7,658 nt of DNA from Bacillota bacterium (GTDB lineage: Bacteria > Bacillota > Bacilli > Lactobacillales > Aerococcaceae), in assembly GCA_023442905.1 (NCBI GenBank), contig JAEZWY010000020.1, forward strand, positions 1 to 7,658. The letters are read 5' to 3'. Below the pieces are notes generated by a model. It was not told the DNA's origin and searched no databases. It saw only the letters and a list, made by a program, of their open reading frames with translations. Of the stretch, positions 1-5,768 are shown piece after piece (position 1 is the first letter of the stretch; each line of letters opens with the position of its first letter). The translations under genes were made by a program, and so were the position numbers.

Positions 1-258
1 TCGCTGGATAAGCGCTTGAGTTTCAAGTTATTCTTTGACGACAGCTTCTTTGGAGCTTTGAGGATAGGTATGATTGTATTTATGAGACTGTAAAACTGAC
101 TAGTCATGCATTCTGCACTTTAATCGATATCCTTTAAAGACACTCTAAGAGACGTGGAGACCATAGGATTCTTTCAGCTCACGATAACTAACGCCTTCTA
201 AGTTGAGCTGGATAAACTGTTCTAATTCTTCAGCTGAATGCTTTTTATTTGAACGCAC
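1..258 (-). pseudogene. Degenerate IS3-family transposase orfA (N-terminal part)
   Basis: Translation from GTG at 258 gives VRSNKKHSAEELEQFIQLNL and then EGVSYRELKESYGLHVS, a helix-turn-helix DNA-binding start typical of OrfA proteins of IS3-family (IS150-like) transposases. The frame stays constant to the window edge but is stopped at 145-147 (TAG), 100-102 (TAG) and 28-30 (TAA). Between the stops it still reads as protein (for example HKYNHTYPQSSKEAVVKE). Decay has therefore been by point substitution with no frameshift. GGGGAG lies five bases before the GTG, as expected for the original start. No functional product is expected. It lies downstream of lrgB in the same direction. Confidence 0.75.
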
Positions 259-310
259 AAAAACTCCCCTAAAGTAGATTTACTTTTTTAAGTGTCTACT
301 TTAGAGGGAG
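259..310 (-). terminator. IS-end hairpin followed by T5; probable terminator after lrgAB
   Basis: On the minus strand the arm at 310-295 pairs with the arm at 278-264: five pairs (CTCCC/GGGAG), one bulged base, then ten pairs (CTAAAGTAGA/TCTACTTTAG). The loop is 16 nt and TTTTT follows at 263-259. It is the first strong hairpin downstream of lrgB on that strand, so it probably ends the lrgAB transcript. The 3' arm also contains the GGGGAG ribosome binding site of the dead orfA, so the fold would hide it. Pairing is read from the sequence; terminator function is inferred. Confidence 0.6.
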
Positions 311-368
311 CATATCAAAATAGACAACACTTTTTGAAATATATTTAGTAACTAGCGCTTACCAATTT

Positions 369-1061
369 TTATAGGAAACCTGCAACGATTGGTACTAAAA
401 TAGCAATCACAATACCAGATATTACCATGGCGATACTAGACATTGCCCCTTGGAGTTCATTAATTTTCATTGATTCTGCTGTACCCATGGCGTGACTTGA
501 AGTACCCATAGCTAAACCACGCGCAAAATATGAATCAATTTTTAGAAGTTTGAAGATCCATTCGTTCACCACAACACCAAAGATACCCGTCAAAACAACT
601 GAACCAACAATGATTGGTGTAATACCACCAATTATTTCAGTAATATCAATAGCGATGGCAGTTGTTACTGATTTAGATAGCACCGAACGTAAAATTTCTT
701 CATCCATATTAAAGATAACAGCGACAATCAAGACACTCACAACGGCAGTAACCATTGCTGCCACAACTGTAATAATAATTGTCCAGAAGTTTTCTTTTAA
801 AATATGGCGTTGTTTATATACAGGAATAGCTAAAGAAATAGTTGCTGGCGTTAACAGATAAGACACAAAGCTGGCACTCTCTTGGTAAACAGGAACATTT
901 ACCTTGCCAACAACTAAGATAGCAATAATTAAAATAACTGCAATTAACAATGGATTGGCAATAGGTGTTTTTAATTTCTTGTTTATCCACATGGCAACCA
1001 TGTATACCCCTAAGGTTAGAAATAAACCAAATGAGGGGAACAAATCAAATAAACTATTCAT
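369..1061 (-). CDS. lrgB: LrgB/CidB-family membrane protein
   Basis: This is a 230-residue, highly hydrophobic protein of the LrgB (CidB, YwbG) family, the larger partner of the holin-like LrgA. In Staphylococcus and Bacillus relatives such pairs affect murein hydrolase activity, autolysis and export of small metabolites such as pyruvate. Family blocks are visible: LLTPATISLAIPVYKQ at residues 69-84, SKSVTTAIAIDI at 129-140, and a glycine-rich GTSSHAMGTAE at 186-196. About six membrane segments can be drawn. I start at the ATG at 1061 because GGAGGAG (1074-1068) lies six bases upstream. The longer reading from 1085 would put that RBS inside the gene. It overlaps lrgA by eight bases, indicating translational coupling. 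The length is usual for the family and the protein looks intact. Confidence 0.93.
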   Translation of the reverse strand: MNSLFDLFPSFGLFLTLGVYMVAMWINKKLKTPIANPLLIAVILIIAILVVGKVNVPVYQESASFVSYLLTPATISLAIPVYKQRHILKENFWTIIITVVAAMVTAVVSVLIVAVIFNMDEEILRSVLSKSVTTAIAIDITEIIGGITPIIVGSVVLTGIFGVVVNEWIFKLLKIDSYFARGLAMGTSSHAMGTAESMKINELQGAMSSIAMVISGIVIAILVPIVAGFL

Positions 1062-1428
1062 TATTTTCTCCTCCATGCTTAGCATTTTGACGTTTTTGTA
1101 GCGATTGCGCTATAAGACCAGCAACAGCCATTACAAGGATAGTTGTCACCGAAATAATCACTGACCAAGATAATAAATGCGGCTGTAAACTTGCCCAAGA
1201 GGTAATAAAACCAGCACCTGGCACTACGAACATAGCAGGCATCACGGCAATTAACCATTCACCTACATTTTCAACTTGTTCAAGCTTAATCACACCAGTC
1301 ATTAAGCAAATAAATAATATAACCATGCCGTAAATCGAGGCTGACAAGGGTAAAGGTAATACGTGTGATAATACTTCAGAGATTAAAGTAATCACAATAA
1401 TAATAAAGGCTTGTTTAAAATACTTCAC
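1054..1428 (-). CDS. lrgA: LrgA/CidA-family holin-like protein
   Basis: This 124-residue membrane protein of the LrgA/CidA family is usually encoded just before LrgB, as here. The conserved entry LPLPLSASIYGMVILF (residues 24-39) matches the family's P-x-S-x-x-G-M signature. About four hydrophobic segments (near 8-24, 31-47, 58-76, 86-108) precede a charged, glutamine/asparagine-rich cytoplasmic tail (QKRQNAKHGGENNE). The start codon is GTG at 1428, with GGAG nine bases upstream, so initiation may be modest. The stop overlaps the lrgB start by eight bases. Holin-like proteins oligomerise in the membrane; whether this pair follows the Cid (promoting) or Lrg (opposing) role in lysis cannot be told from sequence. 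No LytSR or CidR regulator gene is in the window. Confidence 0.9.
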   Translation of the reverse strand: MKYFKQAFIIIVITLISEVLSHVLPLPLSASIYGMVILFICLMTGVIKLEQVENVGEWLIAVMPAMFVVPGAGFITSWASLQPHLLSWSVIISVTTILVMAVAGLIAQSLQKRQNAKHGGENNE

Positions 1429-1467
1429 TTTTTAACGCTCCATTCTGTTTAGTTTCGGTAAAATTCG

Positions 1468-2292
1468 TTAAACCATTTTGGCTTTGCGATGATGCATCAC
1501 GAGGTTAGCATACTCATTTTTGATTGCATAAAAATCGTCAACTTTTAACCACTCATACATTTTGCCACCATACATCGTCAATTGTTGTTCAGCAACCGCT
1601 GTACCATCATGCCTTAAGTTAGCGTAATGGTAAACGTAGGCACTAGCTTTCTCTCGGCTTAGATCAAAGTAATCCATCAGAGTTCCCACGATATCATCCA
1701 ATTGCCCATCTGATAAGGTCATATGAAGGGCTTTATTTCGCATATCTACGAAGCCAAATAATAAACCCGTATTAAGAAAGATTTCTACATCCGATAGATT
1801 ATTTGCATCGCTTGTATGCATTAAATCTAATAGTTTTAGCATATCCACTTTTTCAGCAGATAATTGTAAGCTTTCAGCCATGGCAGTATGGGTTAATGTT
1901 GCCGTGGCCTCATTAAAATGTTGTACGAAGGCTTTTGACGAAAGTGGTAAGTCTTTATAGTTGGTTGCCGGTACTACTCTTTCGAAAGTATCGTTGTACA
2001 CGAAATACTTGCTGCCATCTTTACTGGCTAGCTGAAAATCAGCTCCTTCTGGATACCAATAAATACCCGCTACAGTTGGTTCCAATTCTGCAATTTTATT
2101 AATATCGACAAGAAGTATGCTCTTTCCGTCCATAATTTCAGTTTGCGTATCCGTCGCAGCAAAAAAACGCCAACCACTATCACTTGGCATCAAGCTCTTT
2201 TCACGGAAGGCCCATAATAATGGTTGCTTACCTTCAAGTAGTGCTACCGAAGCTAAACAATTACCGCCGTTTGGAATCAATTGCTTGGTCAT
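1468..2292 (-). CDS. DUF2185 (Imm33-like) domain protein with an unrecognised C-terminal region
   Basis: A 274-residue soluble protein. Residues 8-80 fit the DUF2185 (immunity-protein-like) fold: a GGNCLAS entry, then PLLWAFRE, then the hallmark DSGWRFFAATD (38-48) and a following LxxIxxxxP-like stretch. DUF2185 proteins are mostly uncharacterised. The remaining residues, about 125-270, are predicted helical and rich in Leu, Asp and His; I do not recognise the domain. I start at the ATG at 2292 because GGAGG stands seven bases upstream. The ATG at 2355 would add 21 residues without an RBS and lies upstream of the expected transcription start. It precedes lrgA by 39 bases in the same direction, so a shared transcript is likely. 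No signal peptide or membrane segment is seen. Confidence 0.8.
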   Translation of the reverse strand: MTKQLIPNGGNCLASVALLEGKQPLLWAFREKSLMPSDSGWRFFAATDTQTEIMDGKSILLVDINKIAELEPTVAGIYWYPEGADFQLASKDGSKYFVYNDTFERVVPATNYKDLPLSSKAFVQHFNEATATLTHTAMAESLQLSAEKVDMLKLLDLMHTSDANNLSDVEIFLNTGLLFGFVDMRNKALHMTLSDGQLDDIVGTLMDYFDLSREKASAYVYHYANLRHDGTAVAEQQLTMYGGKMYEWLKVDDFYAIKNEYANLVMHHRKAKMV

Positions 2293-2353
2293 ATTTATCC
2301 TCCGCATATTGTTGTAGATCAAATGTTGTTGTTGAATAGATTTGTCTGTATCC

Positions 2354-2362
2354 ATTTTAGCA
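2354..2362 (-). promoter_or_regulatory. Extended -10 promoter for the DUF2185-lrgA-lrgB run
   Basis: The minus strand reads TGCTAAAAT: a TAAAAT -10 box (2359-2354) with the TGn extension. No good -35 is present at the expected distance. The expected transcription start near 2347 leaves about 55 bases of leader before the ATG at 2292. The promoter sits directly after the terminator of the preceding hydrolase ORF, which supports it as the start of a new transcript. Confidence 0.5.
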
Positions 2363-2363
2363 T

Positions 2364-2397
2364 AAAAATCGGCAAAAAATAATCATCCATTTACCGA
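2364..2397 (-). terminator. Intrinsic terminator overlapping the hydrolase stop codon
   Basis: On the minus strand TCGGTAAA (2397-2390) pairs with TTTGCCGA (2376-2369), eight pairs with one T-G wobble, around a 13-nt loop, followed by TTTTT (2368-2364). The 5' arm lies in the last codons of the short hydrolase ORF and its stop is in the loop. It separates the hydrolase transcript from the DUF2185-lrgAB transcript. Confidence 0.6.
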
Positions 2398-2640
2398 AAA
2401 TGTACGGTTTATAATGGTTGTTAGCGTTTGAATAAAATCAGTTTCCTGATCAATCATTGGGGTATGCCCAGCATCCGGTATAATCATCATTTCTTTTGTC
2501 GGTGCTTGAACTCTTTCAATCATTTTTTCTGACTGACTTCTTGGTACTTGGATATCATTTTCCCCAGAAATCAGGTAAACAGGCATACTGAAACCAGTAA
2601 GTACAATACTGGTTACCAACAACGCAAGCCAGTTTTTCAT
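2383..2640 (-). CDS. Very short alpha/beta-hydrolase ORF, probably a deletion remnant
   Basis: The 85-residue product begins with a hydrophobic, signal-like or membrane stretch (KNWLALLVTSIVLTGFS, residues 2-18). It then matches only the C-terminal end of alpha/beta-hydrolases: PVYLISGENDIQVP with the acid Asp29, and PDAGHTPMID with the catalytic His59. The nucleophile Ser elbow (GxSxG) and the whole core are absent; family members are usually 250-300 residues. No catalysis is expected. The translation signals are good: GGGGGAG five bases before the ATG and a TATAAT box further upstream. A full-length secreted or membrane-anchored hydrolase that lost its middle by an in-frame deletion explains this best. 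A functional small protein is possible but less likely. Confidence 0.65.
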   Translation of the reverse strand: MKNWLALLVTSIVLTGFSMPVYLISGENDIQVPRSQSEKMIERVQAPTKEMMIIPDAGHTPMIDQETDFIQTLTTIINRTFSVNG

Positions 2641-2663
2641 ACTATCTCCCCCTCTTTTCTATC

Positions 2664-2690
2664 ATTATATAGAAAAAAACGCAGTGACAA
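2664..2690 (-). promoter_or_regulatory. Candidate sigma-A promoter of the short hydrolase ORF
   Basis: On the minus strand TTGTCA (2690-2685) and TATAAT (2669-2664) are separated by 15 bases, slightly short of the ideal 17. The -10 box is perfect. Transcription would start near 2657, leaving a leader of about 17 bases that contains the GGGGGAG ribosome binding site. Confidence 0.5.
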
Positions 2691-2765
2691 ATCACATACG
2701 CCCTTAAAATGAAATAGTAATCAATTATCAGCTTTTTTCTAGTTATTAGGAGAAGTGAGCCTATT

Positions 2766-3290
2766 CTATTTAAGTTTTTTCTCGATTTTCTTTTCAGTTT
2801 TCTTCGCTACTTTAGGTATAACTCGGTAGTTTTTTCGAATAAATTTTGGAAATTTTTGTTTATTAATAATTTGCATAAAGGTATCAGATGTATAAACCGC
2901 AAGCGCAATAGCCAAGGCAGTAAATAGTGTAACCCCTAGTTCAGTAAATCCTTGGGCCGTATTACCTTGAATAAAGGCTAATGCCGTCCGGTACATGCCA
3001 CCTCCTGGCACAAAGAGGAAGAAGGCTGGAATAAAGAAAACTGTTACTGGTTCTCTAAAAATACGCGCATACATCTGGGAAATTAAGGCAATAACCAAGG
3101 AACCAAAATAAGTAGCCATTATTTCTGAAAAACCACCAAGATGTATACTTATCAGATAACTACCCCAACCAGCAACATTAATTAATGGTGCCCAAAATAG
3201 GACTTTTCGCGGTCCCTCAATTGTCAAAATTGCGAACAAACCAACCCCATAGGCACCTATTAATTGTAAAATTATATCCATTACCGACAT
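2766..3290 (-). CDS. Threonine/serine exporter family protein, small (YjjB/ThrE_2-type) subunit
   Basis: A 174-residue membrane protein of the ThrE_2 (YjjB-like) family, the C-terminal half of the ThrE exporter when that protein is fused. It has about five membrane segments between residues 5 and 137. The conserved FVPGGGMYRTA (93-103) is the family's VPG motif. A strongly basic, lysine-rich cytoplasmic tail follows (149-174, ending KKTEKKIEKKLK). The start ATG shares one base with the stop of the gene before it (TAATG), and GGAGGG lies eight bases upstream, inside that gene. This tight coupling fits equal production of two parts of one transporter. Export of threonine, serine or a related metabolite by proton antiport is inferred from the family; E. 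coli YjjPB exports succinate. Confidence 0.88.
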   Translation of the reverse strand: MSVMDIILQLIGAYGVGLFAILTIEGPRKVLFWAPLINVAGWGSYLISIHLGGFSEIMATYFGSLVIALISQMYARIFREPVTVFFIPAFFLFVPGGGMYRTALAFIQGNTAQGFTELGVTLFTALAIALAVYTSDTFMQIINKQKFPKFIRKNYRVIPKVAKKTEKKIEKKLK

Positions 3291-4066
3291 TAATATAACC
3301 CTCCAATCAAGGCAAGACCCAGTGCTGCGCCTAATGCAATCATCAAGGCATTCAAAAAGGCTTCTGTTGCTCTAGAAACGCCCGCAATGTAGTCCTCATG
3401 AAAAATATCACGGAAGGAGTTAGTTAAGGCCGTTCCTGGAACCATTGGCATCAATGTAGAAATAATTACAATATTGATATCTGTATTCGATAATACGTAG
3501 GCTTGCATTAAATAAGCAGCAACTGTTACAACAAGTGCTTGAATAATATTTGAAAAACCTTCACTAATATAGTATTTATCCATTAGACGGTATAATAAAG
3601 CTAAAATTAAACCATTAACTGAAGACATGATCAACTCGTTAATACCTCCCCCAAAAAGGAAAGAGAAGGCTGCAGCTAAACCAACTACTCCGATTGATAC
3701 TTGTAATTTTGAATATTGGGGCTTCTGGAACCGAAGAACCTGTAACCGCTCATAAGCTTCGTCAATTGAAATATTACCTGAAGTCAATTCACGTGAAATA
3801 TGATTCACTTGGGTAATTTTATTTAAATTGTTAGAACGGCGTGTAATTCTCTTAATACCAGTAAACCCTGAACCCTCAAAAGATGGGTCATCAAGGGTCA
3901 TATAAAGACCTGTTGAAAGAGAGATTGCCACTGCATATGCTGCATTTGATGTTGTTAAAATTCGGTTCATCGTATCTTCAACACGATATGATTCTGCATT
4001 ACTCTCTGTCATTATTTGCCCGGCTAACAGGGCAGTTTCTAAAATTTTCTTATTTAAATCTACCAT
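3290..4066 (-). CDS. Threonine/serine exporter family protein, large (YjjP/ThrE-type) subunit
   Basis: A 258-residue protein matching the ThrE (YjjP-like, DUF1212) family. The soluble N-terminal part has the typical AGQIMTESNAESYRVEDTMNRI (residues 15-36). About five membrane segments follow from residue 120, with the conserved MPMVPGTALTNSFRDI (206-221) and a following D-x-x-x-G-x-x-R region (225-232). It should pair with the overlapping ThrE_2 gene to form one exporter. I start at the ATG at 4066 behind AGGGTGG. The longer reading from 4117 begins upstream of the likely transcription start near 4091 and adds unconserved sequence. The gene is divergent from the deoxynucleoside kinase. The protein appears full length. 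Confidence 0.88.
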   Translation of the reverse strand: MVDLNKKILETALLAGQIMTESNAESYRVEDTMNRILTTSNAAYAVAISLSTGLYMTLDDPSFEGSGFTGIKRITRRSNNLNKITQVNHISRELTSGNISIDEAYERLQVLRFQKPQYSKLQVSIGVVGLAAAFSFLFGGGINELIMSSVNGLILALLYRLMDKYYISEGFSNIIQALVVTVAAYLMQAYVLSNTDINIVIISTLMPMVPGTALTNSFRDIFHEDYIAGVSRATEAFLNALMIALGAALGLALIGGLY

Positions 4067-4097
4067 TTTCACCCACCCTTTCTCATAATCCACGGCT

Positions 4098-4106
4098 ATT
4101 GTACCA
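4098..4106 (-). promoter_or_regulatory. Extended -10 promoter of the exporter operon
   Basis: The minus strand reads TGGTACAAT, a TACAAT -10 box with the TGn extension. The -35 region is weak (CTTTAT at 4126-4121). The predicted start near 4091 leaves a leader of about 25 bases before the ATG at 4066. An AAAGT-N4-ACTTT palindrome (4123-4136) covers the -35 region and could be an operator. Confidence 0.5.
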
Positions 4107-4192
4107 TAGGTCATCAAAGAATAAAGTTGCTACTTTCCATGTAAATGTATCCTATTTCAATCTGTCTTCTAACCCAAGCCAGGTCAAATTTA

Positions 4193-4201
4193 TGCTATAA
4201 T
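4193..4201 (+). promoter_or_regulatory. Extended -10 promoter of the deoxynucleoside kinase
   Basis: TGCTATAAT: a perfect TATAAT (4196-4201) with the TGn extension and no clear -35 at 17 bases. Transcription should start near 4208, giving a leader of about 28 bases that contains the AAGGAG ribosome binding site (4221-4226). Confidence 0.6.
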
Positions 4202-4235
4202 TGCCCCGACTAATTAGATGAAGGAGCAATTGAAT

Positions 4236-4880
4236 ATGATTACCATGGCAGGCATGATTGGTGTTGGTAAGACTACTTATACCCAACATATGGCAAAAAT
4301 GTTTCAAGCAGAACCACTTTTTGAAGAGGTATCAGAAAATCCAATTTTGGATGCATACTACAGCGAACCAACGAAATATGCTTTTTCACTGCAAATTTAC
4401 TTTTTAAACCAACGCGTTAAAAGCATTAAACGCGGGATGAAATTTGACCGTGCAATATTAGATCGGTCAATTTATGAAGATGCTTTATTCACTCAGGTAA
4501 ATAATATTAACGGCAATATATCAGATGTAGAATGGCAGTTGTACCAAGATTTATTAGCCAATATGATGGACGATGTTCGTATTATTTCAGAATCAACCAA
4601 CCAATCACCAGAATTACTTGTCTACTTACATGCACCATTTGATTTAGTCCTTGAAAAAATCAAGCGTCGTGGGCGTCCATACGAACAAGTAGAAGGTCGA
4701 CCAGATTTACTAGCCTACTATAAGCAACTACACACCCTATATGATGAATGGTACGCAAGATATGACCATTCAGCTAAAATGGCCATTGATGTTAGCAAAT
4801 TTGACATTTTAACAAATAAGGACCAAGAAATCGTTGCGAAAAAAATTCAAGACAAGTGGGCAACACTCCAAAAGAATTGA
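4236..4880 (+). CDS. Deoxynucleoside kinase (dAdo/dGuo/dCyd-type)
   Basis: A 214-residue cytoplasmic kinase of the dNK family, which phosphorylates salvaged deoxynucleosides to 5'-monophosphates using ATP. The P-loop GMIGVGKT is at residues 6-13. The acidic FEEV (29-32) supplies the usual catalytic Glu. SLQIYFLNQR (51-60) forms part of the substrate pocket, DRSIYED (76-82) is the family DRS motif, and KRRGRPYEQ (143-151) is the arginine-rich LID. Lactobacillales often have dAK/dGK pairs with this sequence type; here only one gene is seen, so substrate choice cannot be set. I start at the ATG at 4236 because AAGGAG lies nine bases upstream; the ATG at 4218 lies before that RBS. The gene is alone on its strand, divergent from the exporter. 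Confidence 0.93.
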   Translation: MITMAGMIGVGKTTYTQHMAKMFQAEPLFEEVSENPILDAYYSEPTKYAFSLQIYFLNQRVKSIKRGMKFDRAILDRSIYEDALFTQVNNINGNISDVEWQLYQDLLANMMDDVRIISESTNQSPELLVYLHAPFDLVLEKIKRRGRPYEQVEGRPDLLAYYKQLHTLYDEWYARYDHSAKMAIDVSKFDILTNKDQEIVAKKIQDKWATLQKN

Positions 4881-5085
4881 TCATTATAATTATTACCACT
4901 TGAGCTTTTTTTACTTTGTTAAATCACTTCCATATATATTCTAATAGTAACGGAAGTTGTGGCGCGGTAAAAAATAATGAAATAATATATGAACTTACCC
5001 TAGAATATATAGTTAACATGCCAATAATTAGCTTGTTAATCAATATAATAAAAGGTGTTCTTTAATATTGATCAGTTAAATATCA
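4881..5085. other. Intergenic stretch without a recognisable gene
   Basis: AT-rich DNA between the kinase stop and the pfpI control region. A T7 run at 4906-4912 is not preceded by a convincing hairpin, so no kinase terminator is claimed. A six-base inverted repeat ACTTCC (4926-4931) / GGAAGT (4952-4957) with a 20-nt loop is present but weak. I see no coding potential. Confidence 0.4.
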
Positions 5086-5133
5086 TATAATGCATATCCT
5101 TTGCATGCTACAAATATATCCTTTATGATATAT
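5086..5133 (+). promoter_or_regulatory. Repeat-rich promoter and possible operator region of the PfpI gene
   Basis: TATAAT at 5086-5091 is a candidate -10 box, although no good -35 stands 17 bases upstream. Downstream of it, ATATCCTTT occurs twice (5094-5102 and 5116-5124), with starts 22 bases apart, about two helical turns. An inverted repeat ATATATC (5114-5120) / GATATAT (5127-5133) overlaps the second copy. This placement, between the promoter and the RBS, would suit a repressor. The regulator is unknown. Confidence 0.4.
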
Positions 5134-5162
5134 TTATCAAAGCTTTAAGGAGGCTAAAAATT

Positions 5163-5678
5163 ATGGCAAGAATTGCAACTGTATTGGCTAACTTATTTGA
5201 AGACTCTGAATATACTGAACCAAAGAAAGCTTTAGAAGCAGCAGGACATGAAGTCGTCACAATCGGTATGAAAGCCGGTGAAACTGTTCGTGGTAAAGCT
5301 GAAGGAACTGAAGTAACTATTGAAAAAGCGATCGATGAAGTAGAAGCGAAAGATTTCGATGCCTTATTAATTCCTGGTGGCTATTCACCTGACCAACTAC
5401 GTAAACATGACAGCATGTTAGACTTTGTACGTCATTTTGACAGCAACAACAAATGGATTTTCACCATCTGCCATGGTCCTCAATTATTGGTCAATGCCGA
5501 AACCTTAAAAGGTAAAGACATTACCGCAGTCAAACAAGTGGCAATTGATGTAAAAAATGCTGGTGCAAATTTCTACGACAAAGAAGTTGTAATCGATAAA
5601 GCTGGTAAATTAATTTCAAGTCGTACGCCTGAAGACTTACCTGCATTTGATCAAGCAATTGTCGATGCATTGAAATAA
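5163..5678 (+). CDS. DJ-1/PfpI family protein (type 1 glutamine amidotransferase-like)
   Basis: A 171-residue cytoplasmic protein of the PfpI/DJ-1 family (YraA, YhbO, PH1704 type). The nucleophile elbow FTICHGPQLL carries Cys103 followed by His104, and the partner Glu13 is in LFEDSEYTEP, so the active site is complete. LLIPGGYSPDQLR (68-80) is the conserved oligomer-facing loop, and ISSRTPEDLPAF (151-162) is the typical C-terminal signature. Relatives have been described as intracellular proteases, chaperones or glyoxalase/deglycase-type protein-repair enzymes under stress; the true substrate is debated. AAGGAGG lies about nine bases before the ATG, an excellent RBS. The gene is monocistronic. 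Its downstream end is cut by the insertion sequence starting 36 bases after the stop. Confidence 0.93.
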   Translation: MARIATVLANLFEDSEYTEPKKALEAAGHEVVTIGMKAGETVRGKAEGTEVTIEKAIDEVEAKDFDALLIPGGYSPDQLRKHDSMLDFVRHFDSNNKWIFTICHGPQLLVNAETLKGKDITAVKQVAIDVKNAGANFYDKEVVIDKAGKLISSRTPEDLPAFDQAIVDALK

Positions 5679-5699
5679 ATTCTAAAATAACTGAAAGCA

Positions 5700-5718
5700 A
5701 GCGTTACATCTGAATGTA
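5700..5718 (+). other. Left flank of the IS: possible 5' arm of a split pfpI terminator
   Basis: AGCGTTA (5700-5706) can pair, with one wobble, with TGACGCT at 7404-7410, just right of the insertion sequence and followed by T7. The two could be the arms of the pfpI terminator, split by the insertion. A local hairpin TACAT-CTGA-ATGTA (5705-5718) competes with this reading. Confidence 0.3.
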
Positions 5719-5738
5719 GAGGCCCCCAAAAGTTAGAC
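5715..5738 (+). repeat. Left terminal inverted repeat of the IS (IRL)
   Basis: Core GGCCCCCAAAAGTTAGAC at 5721-5738 matches the right repeat with one difference. The outer TGTAGA matches the right-end TATAGT at four of six positions. Its own inverted copy lies inside the element at 5745-5759. Confidence 0.8.
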
Positions 5739-5768
5739 CAAAAATCTAACTTTTGGGGGTTTATTTTT
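5723..5768 (+). terminator. IRL hairpin with U-rich tail before the transposase start
   Basis: CCCCCAAAAGTTAGA (5723-5737) pairs perfectly over 15 bases with TCTAACTTTTGGGGG (5745-5759) around a 7-nt loop, followed by TTTATTTTT. This is an intrinsic terminator for transcripts entering from pfpI. The 3' arm also contains GGGGG, the only RBS-like sequence before orfA (nine bases from the ATG), so any readthrough transcript would hide it. Confidence 0.7.

Larger units (their letters stand above)
1..317 (-). mobile_element. Remnant of an IS3-family insertion sequence (left end)
   Basis: The minus strand carries the transposase start of an IS3-family element, running off the left edge of the window. 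The outer end is around 312-317, where TGATATGCTCCC-like sequence on the minus strand looks like a terminal repeat. The terminal repeat is repeated in inverse just before the transposase start, as in the intact element at 5715-7387. The only gene part present, orfA, is broken by stops, so this copy is dead. The other end is outside the window and the exact outer boundary is uncertain. Confidence 0.7.

Noticed and set aside
550..861. Plus-strand open frame of 103 codons inside lrgB
   Set aside because: Antisense shadow of a conserved membrane gene; threonine/isoleucine-rich composition with no RBS or domain.
904..1101. Plus-strand frame of 65 codons across the lrgA/lrgB junction
   Set aside because: Opposite-strand shadow of lrgB with no RBS and low-complexity composition.
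2117..2317. Plus-strand frame of 66 codons opposite the DUF2185 gene
   Set aside because: Shadow of the conserved DSGWRFF-bearing frame; no initiation signal.
3883..4200. Plus-strand frame of 105 codons opposite the exporter start
   Set aside because: Antisense to conserved ThrE residues and crosses both divergent promoters; no RBS or recognisable domain.
4906..4912. Terminator of the deoxynucleoside kinase at the T7 run
   Set aside because: No stable stem can be drawn directly upstream of the T run.
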